From Stenotrophomonas sp. Marseille-Q4652 (GTDB lineage: Bacteria; Pseudomonadota; Gammaproteobacteria; Xanthomonadales; Xanthomonadaceae): a DNA stretch of 64,000 nt. Every line of letters begins with the position of its first letter. Position 1 is the first letter of the stretch. Both the position numbers and the translations under genes were made by a program. Positions 7,672 through 15,028 of the stretch are shown piece after piece. The notes beneath the pieces were generated by a model. It made no database searches. It was given only the letters and a program-made list of their open reading frames with translations, and had not been told where the DNA came from. The stretch is from positions 2,463,001 through 2,527,000 of the forward strand of contig NZ_CAKAKE010000001.1 in the NCBI RefSeq assembly GCF_916618915.1. Reading direction: 5' to 3'.

Positions 7672-10056
7672 TTACTGGCAGGCCTCGCAGGCTTCGGGGT
7701 TTTCCAGCGAACAGGCCACCGCCTGCGCTGGCGTATAGGCCGACACCGTGGTCTTGGCGATCTTCGTGGCCGGGCGCGAGCGCAGGTAGTAGGTGGTCTT
7801 GATGCCGCGCTTCCACGCGTACATGTACATCGAGGACAGCGCGCCGATGTTCGGGCTCTCCATGAACAGGTTGAGCGAGGCCGACTGGTCGATGAAGGCG
7901 CCGCGCCCGGCGGCCATGTCGATCAGCGAGCGCATCGGCAGTTCCCAGGCGGTGCGGTAGACCTGGCGCAGCGCTTCCGGAATCTGGCCGATGCCCTGGA
8001 TCGAGCCGTCGGCCAGCTTGATCGCATCGCGCATTTCCGCGGTCCACAGGCCCAGGCGCTTGAGCTCCTCGACCAGGTAACGGTTGACCTGCAGGAAGTC
8101 GCCGGACAGGGTCTCGCGCTTGAACAGGTTGGACACCTGCGGCTCGACGCATTCGTAGCAGCCGGCGATGGAGGCGATGGTCGCGGTCGGGGCGATGGCC
8201 ACCAGCAGCGAATTGCGCAGGCCCTGGGCCTTGATCCGCTCGCGCAGTGCATCCCAGCGCGCGGTGTCGTCCGGTACCACGTTCCAGGCGTCGAACTGCA
8301 GCTCGCCGGTGGCGGCACGGGTGTCGGCGAAGGCCGGGTGCGGGCCGCGCTCGGCGGCCAGCTCGCACGAGGTTTCCAGCGCGTGGAAATAGATTTCCTC
8401 GGCGATCCTGGCCGACAGCGCACGCGCCTCGGTCGAATCAAAGGCCAGCCGCTGGCGGAAGAACACGTCCTGCAGGCCCATGCAGCCCAGCCCGACCGGC
8501 CGCCAGCGCAGGTTGCCGCGGCGCGCGGTTTCGATCGGATAGAAGTTCAGGTCGATCACCCGGTCGAGCTGGCGCACGGCCAGGCGCACGGTCTCGGCCA
8601 GCCTGTCGAAATCGAACTTGCCGTCGGCGTCCAGGTGGTTGCCGAGGTTGATCGAGCCCAGGTTGCACACCGCGGTTTCATCGGCCGAGGTGATCTCCAG
8701 TATCTCGGTGCACAGGTTGGACAGGTGGATGACGTTGCCCGCGCGCAGGGTCTGGTTGGAGGCGCGGTTGCACTTGTCCTTGAAGGTCATCCAGCCGTTG
8801 CCGGTCTCGGCCAGGGTGCGCATCATCCGTGCGTACAGCTTGCGCGCCGGGATGGTGCGCGCTGCCTTGCCCTGCGCCTCGGCCTGCAGGTAGGCCGCCG
8901 CGAACGCGTCGCCATACAGGTCGGTCAGTTCCGGCACCACGCGCGGATCGAACAGCGACCATTCCTGGTCGGCCTCCACGCGTTGCATGAACAGGTCCGG
9001 CACCCAGTTGGCCAGGTTGAGGTTATGGGTGCGGCGCGACTCGTCGCCGGTGTTGTCGCGCAGCTCGAGGAAGTCCTCGATGTCGGCATGCCAGGTTTCC
9101 AGGTAGACGCAGGCCGCGCCCTTGCGCTTGCCGCCCTGGTTGACCGCGGCCACCGAGGAATCCAGCGTCTTCAGCCACGGCACGATGCCGTTGGAATGGC
9201 CGTTGGTGGAGCGGATCAGCGAGCCGCGCGAGCGCACCCGGGTATAGCTCACGCCGATGCCGCCGCTGAACTTGGACAGCTGGGCGATGTCGCCGTAGCG
9301 GGCATAGATCGATTCCAGCGAGTCCTGCGGCGAATCGAGCAGGAAGCACGAGGACAGCTGCTCGTGGGTGGTGCCGGCATTGAACAGCGTCGGCGAGCTG
9401 GGCAGGTAGTCGAGGTTGCCCATGCGCCGGTACAGCGCCAGCGCCTCCGGCACGTCCTCGCTCAGCGCGCAGGCGATGCGCAGGAAGAACTGCTGCGGGG
9501 TCTCGATCACCTTGCGGCTGTGCGGGTGGCGCAGCAGGTAGCGGTCATACAGCGTGCGCAGGCCGAAGTAGTCGAAGCCCAGGTCCAGCGCCGGGTCGAT
9601 GGCGTCGTTGAGCTTGCGCGCATTGGTCTGCACGAAATCCAGCAGGCGCTCGTTGATCAGCCCGACCTCATGGCCGCGGGTAACCGATTGCGAAAAGGCA
9701 TGGATCTCCTGGCCGGAAACTTCCTTGGCGATGAAGCGTGCCAGCAAACGCGCGGCCAGGCGGCCGTACTCCGGCTCCTCGCCAATCAGCAGCGCGGCGG
9801 TGCGGATCGACAGTTCGTCCAGTTCGGCCGTGGTGGCACCGTCGTACAGGCCGGAGATGGTGCGGGTGGCCACGCGCATCGGATCGACCGCATGCAGACC
9901 CTCGCAGCAGCGCTGCACCGCGCGCACGATCTTGTTGAGGTCGACCAGCTCGACGGCGCCGTTGCGCTTGGTCACGCTCATGGTCGTGGCCGTTGGCGGC
10001 TGGGTGAGTGCAAAGCCGGTCTCGGCCGGTTCGATGACGGCGGTTGCGTCGGTCAT
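7672..10056 (-). CDS. nrdA: Class I ribonucleotide reductase alpha subunit NrdA
   Basis: A 794-residue catalytic subunit reducing ribonucleoside diphosphates to deoxy forms. An N-terminal ATP-cone (about residues 25-120, starting VTKRNGAVELVDLNKI) gives allosteric activity control. Active-site elements: SSCFLLDSP (first redox Cys), LSNLCTEILE (NxCxE with thiyl Cys and Glu), AVCNLGSINL (second redox Cys), and the extreme C-terminal CEACQ pair that regenerates the active site through thioredoxin or glutaredoxin. ATG at 10056 is preferred over 10071 because AGGGA lies about 8 nt upstream of it. The operon continues with the small gene and nrdB, behind a cobalamin riboswitch. Confidence 0.97.
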   Translation of the reverse strand: MTDATAVIEPAETGFALTQPPTATTMSVTKRNGAVELVDLNKIVRAVQRCCEGLHAVDPMRVATRTISGLYDGATTAELDELSIRTAALLIGEEPEYGRLAARLLARFIAKEVSGQEIHAFSQSVTRGHEVGLINERLLDFVQTNARKLNDAIDPALDLGFDYFGLRTLYDRYLLRHPHSRKVIETPQQFFLRIACALSEDVPEALALYRRMGNLDYLPSSPTLFNAGTTHEQLSSCFLLDSPQDSLESIYARYGDIAQLSKFSGGIGVSYTRVRSRGSLIRSTNGHSNGIVPWLKTLDSSVAAVNQGGKRKGAACVYLETWHADIEDFLELRDNTGDESRRTHNLNLANWVPDLFMQRVEADQEWSLFDPRVVPELTDLYGDAFAAAYLQAEAQGKAARTIPARKLYARMMRTLAETGNGWMTFKDKCNRASNQTLRAGNVIHLSNLCTEILEITSADETAVCNLGSINLGNHLDADGKFDFDRLAETVRLAVRQLDRVIDLNFYPIETARRGNLRWRPVGLGCMGLQDVFFRQRLAFDSTEARALSARIAEEIYFHALETSCELAAERGPHPAFADTRAATGELQFDAWNVVPDDTARWDALRERIKAQGLRNSLLVAIAPTATIASIAGCYECVEPQVSNLFKRETLSGDFLQVNRYLVEELKRLGLWTAEMRDAIKLADGSIQGIGQIPEALRQVYRTAWELPMRSLIDMAAGRGAFIDQSASLNLFMESPNIGALSSMYMYAWKRGIKTTYYLRSRPATKIAKTTVSAYTPAQAVACSLENPEACEACQ

Positions 10057-10233
10057 GGCGGTGTCCCTCATGGCGTGTAATGCACGCAGGCCCTGCCCTC
10101 GCAGGAATCCCGGGGCCGTGCTGGGCGATGAGTGTGGACAGGCGGCGTCGCAAGGACCGCGACTGCGCCGGCAGGCGCATCCACGATGCCTTCGTCACCA
10201 GCCGTCTTCCCCTCGAAGACACCGCAGCCGGCA

Positions 10234-10255
10234 CCGCGCGTTGTGCTTCGCGCGG
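10234..10255 (-). promoter_or_regulatory. GC hairpin just downstream of the riboswitch B12 box
   Basis: A perfect 7-bp stem, CCGCGCG/CGCGCGG with an 8-nt loop, lies immediately 3' (on the minus strand) of the cobalamin-riboswitch end. It has no U-tract, so it is more likely part of an expression platform or spacer than an intrinsic terminator. Confidence 0.35.
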
Positions 10256-10452
10256 CTGTCGGCAGGTCTTCGGACTCATGGGCGCGGAAGGCAGCGCCTT
10301 CCTCCTACCCGCCGCTTCCCAAGGCCGGGGTGGCCTCAGTGCTGTGTGGCGGGGTCGTTCCCAATTACCGCTGCGGGGCAGTGCCGGACTGGCCAAGAGG
10401 CGTCACCGGCTTCCCTTTCAATCCCGCGGGCAGCAAACCCGCCGGAACCGAC
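10255..10452 (-). ncRNA. Cobalamin (B12) riboswitch upstream of nrdA
   Basis: Read on the minus strand, the leader shows the ordered cobalamin-riboswitch landmarks: GGTTCC near the 5' end (10444-10449), the GAAAGGGAAGCCGGTG segment, CACTGCCCCGCAGCGGTAAT, GGGAAGCGGCGGGTAGG, and the 3' B12 box GAGTCCGAAGACCTGCC at 10261-10277. It lies about 200 nt before the nrdA start. Such switches in front of class I RNR genes are known to repress the B12-independent enzyme when adenosylcobalamin is present, usually where a class II NrdJ also exists; no nrdJ is seen in this window. The mode (translation or transcription) is not evident. Confidence 0.93.
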
Positions 10453-10458
10453 GACCAC

Positions 10459-10487
10459 AAGATAGTGGGCAGCTCCCTCATGGTCAA
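10459..10487 (-). promoter_or_regulatory. Sigma70-type promoter of nrdA operon
   Basis: On the minus strand: -35 TTGACC (10482-10487), exactly 17 bp spacer, -10 TATCTT (10459-10464). Transcription would start just before the riboswitch 5' end at about 10452, which fits well. Confidence 0.7.
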
Positions 10488-10523
10488 CACAAAATACGGT
10501 GATGGTCCGCGAATGCTTTGTGG
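10487..10523. promoter_or_regulatory. Two candidate NrdR boxes before nrdA
   Basis: ACACAAAATACGGTGA (10487-10502) matches 12 of 16 positions of the NrdR-box consensus as I remember it (ACACwATATwTTGTGT type). A weaker copy at 10508-10523 (half-site TTGTGG) starts exactly 21 bp further, the two-turn spacing typical of NrdR operator pairs. The first box abuts the -35 element, as expected for repression. The second box alone would not be convincing. Confidence 0.45.
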
Positions 10524-10749
10524 CACAGGGATGGCAGGCGTGAGCGCCTCGACGCCACCCGGGAGACCGCCCCAACCGCTGCGCATGCTGTGCAGGATCC
10601 CCTGCCGGCCAATGCCACGCAGCAACTGTCGGTCGACCGGTCCGTGTGGCAACCGACCACGGCCTGCGCATCGATGCGTGCGGCAGTTGCCTCTGTCCGA
10701 CCGGGCGTTCGACCAGTAGCGCAGTGATCGCGCCAGGGCGGATCTTCCG

Positions 10750-11073
10750 TCACGCCTTGGGCTTGGGCCTGGGAGCCGGCATCGCCGCGGCGGTCTGCTG
10801 CAACAACGCCTTCAACGCATCGCCGTCGTCGAGCAGTTCATCGGCCACCGGGTAGGGCTTGGCCCCCGGATAGGGCGGGCACTTCGGCAGCTCTGCCGTC
10901 AGCGCCGCGGTGACATCACTGGCCTTGACGAACAGGCTGTTGTCACAGGCGAACGCGATCACCTTGCCATCCAGGTACACGCCGTACTCGCCAAACATCT
11001 TCCGGAAGGTCAGGGCCCCGCCCAGTCCGGCCTGCTCTGCCAGGTACTCGAGGAAATCGGAACTGGTTGCCAT
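10750..11073 (-). CDS. TfoX N-terminal domain protein
   Basis: A 107-residue cytosolic protein consisting of a TfoX-N domain alone: LTFRKMFGEYGVYLDGKVIA and LFVKASD are the family hallmarks, and PYPVADELLDDGDALKALL closes the domain. The C-terminal half of full TfoX/Sxy (competence regulator) is absent, so a competence role cannot be claimed; stand-alone TfoX-N proteins are widespread and uncharacterised. The start MATSSDFLEYL at 11073 sits at the domain start; the frame stays open upstream to 11454 but that part has shadow-like composition. The tail is Pro/Lys rich. Confidence 0.85.
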   Translation of the reverse strand: MATSSDFLEYLAEQAGLGGALTFRKMFGEYGVYLDGKVIAFACDNSLFVKASDVTAALTAELPKCPPYPGAKPYPVADELLDDGDALKALLQQTAAAMPAPRPKPKA

Positions 11074-11460
11074 CACCGCACTCGCCTGCCTGGTGCCGAC
11101 AGACAATCTGCCATCCCGCCGCCAGCGCGGCCAGACCCATGGCCCCGGCATACAGCCGCCTGGGCGGTTGATACACACGCCGCTGCATCTGGCCCGCATC
11201 CCCCGGGGCGCGCGGACAAGCGCAACTTCCTGCCGGAGCCAACCCGGCCAGCCAACAGCGATGCTGATGGCACGCGGATGGACGACCCTGCCATGCGACC
11301 ATCGCCCTCGTGCAACCAGGTGCAGGGGCTGGACCAGCTGCCAGCCTTGCTGACGTCCCACCAGGATGACCAGCCACTGCAGGTGCGGGTCAGTGGCGAT
11401 GGTGTGGCGGGTGAGCGCGAAGCAAGCGTCGGCAACAGCATCCCGGTGCGCCACCCCAGG
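11074..11460. other. 387-bp gap with no supported gene
   Basis: Between the TfoX-N gene and the second sirtuin. Open frames on both strands cross it, but they have compositions expected of GC-rich shadow frames and none resembles a known family or has a good ribosome-binding site. It presumably carries the TfoX-N promoter and the sirtuin 3' end. I see no convincing hairpin or repeat. Confidence 0.5.
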
Positions 11461-12282
11461 TCAGGGATCCGGTACGGATCCTTCCAGGCAGGCGAGCAGC
11501 GCCGGCAAGGCGGTTGCCGCGGTGGCCCGCCACGCCCAGTCCACCGAAGGAGCCAGCGCGGTCGGGGCGGGATTGATCTCGACCACGCGTGCACCATGGC
11601 GCCGTGCCAGCGCTGGCAGGCCGGCGGCGGGATGCACCAGGCCGGAAGTGCCGACCACCAGCATCAGCTCGCAGTCGCTGGCTGCCTGCACCGCCGCATG
11701 CCACGCATCCGCGGGCAGCGCCTCGCCAAACCAGACCACGCCCGGCCGCACCTGGCCACCGCAGTGGCCGCACACCGGTGGTGCGAGGCGCAGCGGTGTG
11801 CTGTCCGGGGCGCACGGCGCCAATGGCGCGTCATGCGGGTGTCCGCAGTCGAAGCAGCGCAGCGCGAACAGGTTGCCGTGGACATGCGCAGCCACCGTGC
11901 TGCTGGCGCGCTCGTGCAGGTCATCCACGTTCTGCGTCACCAGCGCCACACTGCCGTGCCGCGCCGCCAGGGCGGCCAGCGCGCAATGACCGGCATTGGG
12001 CTGTGCGCGCTGGACACCGGCCATGCGCCAGCGGTACCAGCCCCACACCAGTTCGCTGTCCGCGCGCCAGGCCTCGGCGGTGGCCAGTTGCTGCGGATCG
12101 AAGCGCGACCACAGGCTGTCATCGGTGCCGCGGAAGGTCGGGATGCCACTTTCGGCCGACATCCCGGCGCCGGTCACCACGCAGACGTGGCGCGCCTGCG
12201 CCAGCCATTGCGCGACCTGTGCGGCCGTATCGGCCTGCGCACTGGAAACTGTGGTTCCGTGGTGGGGTTCACGCTGGGACAT
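11461..12282 (-). CDS. cobB: CobB-like class III sirtuin with deacylase Tyr-x-x-Arg
   Basis: A 273-residue Sir2 protein. NAD motifs: VTGAGMSAESGIPTFRG (residues 36-52) and TQNVDDLHERA (117-127). His135 (VHGN) is the catalytic base; Cys143/Cys146 and Cys171/Cys174 form the zinc site. Tyr83 and Arg86 (GWYRWR) match the Tyr-x-x-Arg pair that lets class III sirtuins (SIRT5, CobB) bind succinyl and malonyl lysines. A desuccinylase/deacetylase function is therefore inferred. ATG at 12282 has GGAGG 5 nt upstream. The enzyme consumes NAD+ and releases nicotinamide. Confidence 0.9.
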   Translation of the reverse strand: MSQREPHHGTTVSSAQADTAAQVAQWLAQARHVCVVTGAGMSAESGIPTFRGTDDSLWSRFDPQQLATAEAWRADSELVWGWYRWRMAGVQRAQPNAGHCALAALAARHGSVALVTQNVDDLHERASSTVAAHVHGNLFALRCFDCGHPHDAPLAPCAPDSTPLRLAPPVCGHCGGQVRPGVVWFGEALPADAWHAAVQAASDCELMLVVGTSGLVHPAAGLPALARRHGARVVEINPAPTALAPSVDWAWRATAATALPALLACLEGSVPDP

Positions 12283-12316
12283 GCGGCCTCCGTTGCGGGA
12301 TGGGCTGGCCCACCGC

Positions 12317-13411
12317 TCAGCTGCGGTGCGGCGTACCCAGGTATTCGGCGCTCTGCATCTCGATCAGGCGGCTGGCGGTGCGCTCGAACGCGCCGGCCAG
12401 GCGGGTGCCCGAATACAGCAGCGGCGGTGCGTCCTGCGCGGTGCAGACCAGGTTGACCTGGCGGTCGTACAGCTCGTCGATCAGGTTGACGAAGCGGCGC
12501 GCCGCGTCCTCGTTGAGCCGGTCGAAATGCGGGATGCCACCGACCAGCACGGTGTTGAACTCGCGCGCGATCTCGATGTAGTCCGCCGGCCCGCGCGGGC
12601 CTTCGCACAATGCAGCGAAATCGAACCAGGCAATGCTCTTGCCGCGGCCGCGTACCGGGATCTTGCGACCCTCGATCTGGATGTTGCCGCCGTGCGCCTC
12701 CTCGCCGCCGCTGAGGTCCTTCCAGCGTCCGCACATCCACCCGTCGCTGCCATCGTCCAGCGGCGCGCGGTATACCGGCGAGCGGGTCAGCGCACGCATG
12801 CGGTAGTCCTCGGTGCCCTCGGCGTACAGCTCCACGCAGTACTTCTGCAGCAGGCCGATGGCCGGCAGGAAGCTGTCGCGCTGCAGGCCGTTGAGGTAGA
12901 GGTTCTCCACCGCGGTGTTGGAGGTGGTGACCAGGGTCACGCCCTCGGCGAACAGGCGCTCGAGCAGGCGCGCCAGCAGCATTGCATCGCCGATGTCGGT
13001 GACGAAGAACTCGTCCAGCACCAGCACGCGCAGGTTGTTGCGCCACTCCTGGGCGATCTTCGCCAGCGGGTCGCTCTGCCCCTGGTGTTCGCGCAGGCGC
13101 TCGTGGATGCCGCGCATGAAGCGGTGGAAGTGGGTGCGGTACTTCTGCTCGATCGGCAACCCGTCGTAGAACAGGTCGACCAGGAAGGTCTTGCCGCGGC
13201 CGACGCCGCCCCAGAAGTACAGGCCGCGCACCGGATCGGGTTTCTTCCAGAACGCCGACAGCCGGTCCAGCCACCCGTCCTGCTGCGAGTCGACCAATGC
13301 TTCGTGGATGCGGTCCAGTTCGGCCAGCGCCGCGTGCTGGGCGGGGTCGTTCTGCCAGTCGCCACGCTGCACGCCGGCCGCGTAGCGCTGGGAAGGAAGC
13401 AGTTCGCTCAT
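12317..13411 (-). CDS. zapE: ZapE/AFG1-family ATPase
   Basis: A 364-residue AAA-type ATPase associated in E. coli with FtsZ ring constriction under stress. Walker A is GGVGRGKT (68-75); Walker B is LVLDEFFVTDIGDA; TSNTAVENLYLNGLQRDSFLPAI is the family-specific segment with sensor 1. Length and domain order match cell-division protein ZapE (formerly YhcM). The start ATG at 13411 overlaps the upstream hydrolase stop as ATGA, indicating translational coupling. Cytosolic or membrane-peripheral; there is no signal peptide. Homologues in mitochondria (AFG1/LACE1) act in protein quality control. Confidence 0.94.
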   Translation of the reverse strand: MSELLPSQRYAAGVQRGDWQNDPAQHAALAELDRIHEALVDSQQDGWLDRLSAFWKKPDPVRGLYFWGGVGRGKTFLVDLFYDGLPIEQKYRTHFHRFMRGIHERLREHQGQSDPLAKIAQEWRNNLRVLVLDEFFVTDIGDAMLLARLLERLFAEGVTLVTTSNTAVENLYLNGLQRDSFLPAIGLLQKYCVELYAEGTEDYRMRALTRSPVYRAPLDDGSDGWMCGRWKDLSGGEEAHGGNIQIEGRKIPVRGRGKSIAWFDFAALCEGPRGPADYIEIAREFNTVLVGGIPHFDRLNEDAARRFVNLIDELYDRQVNLVCTAQDAPPLLYSGTRLAGAFERTASRLIEMQSAEYLGTPHRS

Positions 13412-14076
13412 GCCGCGCCCGCGCCGGGCAGCCAGGCCTTGACGCCATGGCTGACCGCGCCGCGCAGGTCGATCAGCTTGCGGTGGAAGAAGTGGCTGGT
13501 GTCGGGCATGCGCACCAGCTCCGGCTGCTGCGGCATCGTCGCCAGCCAGTCGTAGACGGCCTGCGGATCGACGATCTCGTCCTCGTCGCCCTGCACCACC
13601 AGCCACTGCGCCGGCGGCTGCAGGTTGCTGAAGTCCCAGCGGCCGGCCGGCGGCGCGATCGAGACCAGCACCTGCGGCTGCAGTTCGCCGGCCATGCGCA
13701 GCGACACGAACGCGCCGAAGCTGAAACCGGCCAGCCACATTTCATGGTCCGGCCGCTGTTCGCGCACCCAGGCCGCGACCGTGCGCAGGTCATCCTGCTC
13801 GCCGTTGCCGTGGTCGAACTCGCCGGCCGAGGCACCGACGCTGCGGAAGTTGAAGCGCACCGTGGTCACGCCAAGGTCGCGCAGCGCGCGCGCGACCATG
13901 GTCACCACCTTGTTGTGCATGGTGCCGCCCTCGGTGGACAGCGGGTGGCAGATGATGGCGGTCACCGGACGCGGCGTGGCCTCGCCCTCGGGCAGGTCGA
14001 CGGCCACTTCCAGTGGGCCAACCGGCCCCTGCAGGGTGAGGGTGCCGGACTCGGTGGGGAATGCGGGGGTAGTCAT
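13408..14076 (-). CDS. Alpha/beta hydrolase, translationally coupled to zapE
   Basis: A 222-residue cytosolic alpha/beta hydrolase of the YpfH/dienelactone-hydrolase-like group. The nucleophile elbow is GFSFG; the acid is probably Asp in VQGDEDEIVD and the base His in MPDTSHFFHRKL. An HPLSTEGGTMHNKVV loop near residue 44 supplies the oxyanion hole. This compact form (family of hypothetical hydrolases next to zapE in many proteobacteria) has no assigned substrate. Its TGA overlaps the zapE ATG by the ATGA sequence. Confidence 0.85.
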   Translation of the reverse strand: MTTPAFPTESGTLTLQGPVGPLEVAVDLPEGEATPRPVTAIICHPLSTEGGTMHNKVVTMVARALRDLGVTTVRFNFRSVGASAGEFDHGNGEQDDLRTVAAWVREQRPDHEMWLAGFSFGAFVSLRMAGELQPQVLVSIAPPAGRWDFSNLQPPAQWLVVQGDEDEIVDPQAVYDWLATMPQQPELVRMPDTSHFFHRKLIDLRGAVSHGVKAWLPGAGAA

Positions 14077-14143
14077 GCGGCCATAATACCGGGCTGCCCT
14101 GATGGCTTCATCGCCACGCCCTCACCGAGGAACGACGTCGACC

Positions 14144-15010
14144 ATGCATTTCCTGATCCTCAGTGTGCTGTGCTCCGTGGCGGTGTCGGTGCTGCTCAAG
14201 CTGGCGCCGCGGCGTGGCATCGACATCGCCCAGGCGGTGAGCTGGAACTACCTGGCCGCCAGCGTGCTGGCACTGTGGCTGCTCAGGCCGTCACTGGCCA
14301 CGCTGCAGTCGGGCAATGCGCCGTGGCCGGCCCTGCTGGCGCTGGCGGTCGCGCTGCCCGGCATCTTCCTGGTGCTGGCGCGTGCAGTGCGCGAGGCCGG
14401 CATCGTGCGTACCGACGTCGCCCAGCGCCTGTCGCTGCTGCTGTCGCTGCTGGCGGCGTTCGCGTTGTTTGGCGAAACCCTCAATGCGCTGAAGCTGGCC
14501 GGCCTCGTCCTGGGCCTGCTGGCCATCGTCGGCATCAGCACCCGCGCCCGCCACGGTGCGGCCGGCGACGGCACGCGCAGCTGGCCGTGGCTGCTCGGGG
14601 TATGGGCGGGCTTTGCGCTGGTCGACGTGCTGCTCAAGCACGTGGCCCAGGCCGGCACGCCATCCAGCTCGGCGCTGCTGGTGAGCTTTGCGCTGGCCTT
14701 CGTCGGCATGCTGGTCTGGCAGCTGCTGCGCCACCTGCGCGGCAGCGCACGCATGCAGTGGCGCAACCTCGGCGCCGGGCTGCTGCTGGGCACGATCAAC
14801 TTCGGCAACATCCTCTTTTACGTGCGCGCCCACCAGGCGCTGCCGGACAGCCCGGCGGTGGTGTTTGCCGGCATGAACATCGGCGTGGTGGTGCTGGGCG
14901 CGCTGGTCGGCACGCTGGCGTTCGCCGAGCCGCTCAACACCCGCAACCGGCTCGGCCTGGCCCTGGCGGTGGTCGCGATCGTGCTGATCGCCCTGGGCGC
15001 ACGCGCCTGA
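14144..15010 (+). CDS. EamA/DMT-family transporter
   Basis: A 288-residue inner-membrane protein with about ten hydrophobic helices in two EamA halves (for example SVLCSVAVSVLLKL at the N-terminus, GLALAVVAIVLIALGARA at the C-terminus). DMT-family members export amino acids, nucleobases or other metabolites; no substrate can be inferred. GAGGAACG about 10 nt before ATG 14144 supports the start. It is divergent from the hydrolase/zapE pair with a 67-bp gap and convergent with the nuclease gene, 18 bp away. Confidence 0.88.
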   Translation: MHFLILSVLCSVAVSVLLKLAPRRGIDIAQAVSWNYLAASVLALWLLRPSLATLQSGNAPWPALLALAVALPGIFLVLARAVREAGIVRTDVAQRLSLLLSLLAAFALFGETLNALKLAGLVLGLLAIVGISTRARHGAAGDGTRSWPWLLGVWAGFALVDVLLKHVAQAGTPSSSALLVSFALAFVGMLVWQLLRHLRGSARMQWRNLGAGLLLGTINFGNILFYVRAHQALPDSPAVVFAGMNIGVVVLGALVGTLAFAEPLNTRNRLGLALAVVAIVLIALGARA

Positions 15011-15028
15011 GACGATCAGCAGGCAAGC

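Noticed and set aside
10234..10255. Hairpin after the riboswitch considered an intrinsic terminator
   Set aside because: It lacks a U-tract; kept only as a possible expression-platform element.
10943..11454. Open frames in the gap upstream of the TfoX-N gene
   Set aside because: No ribosome-binding site, no recognisable domain, and several overlapping alternatives on both strands.
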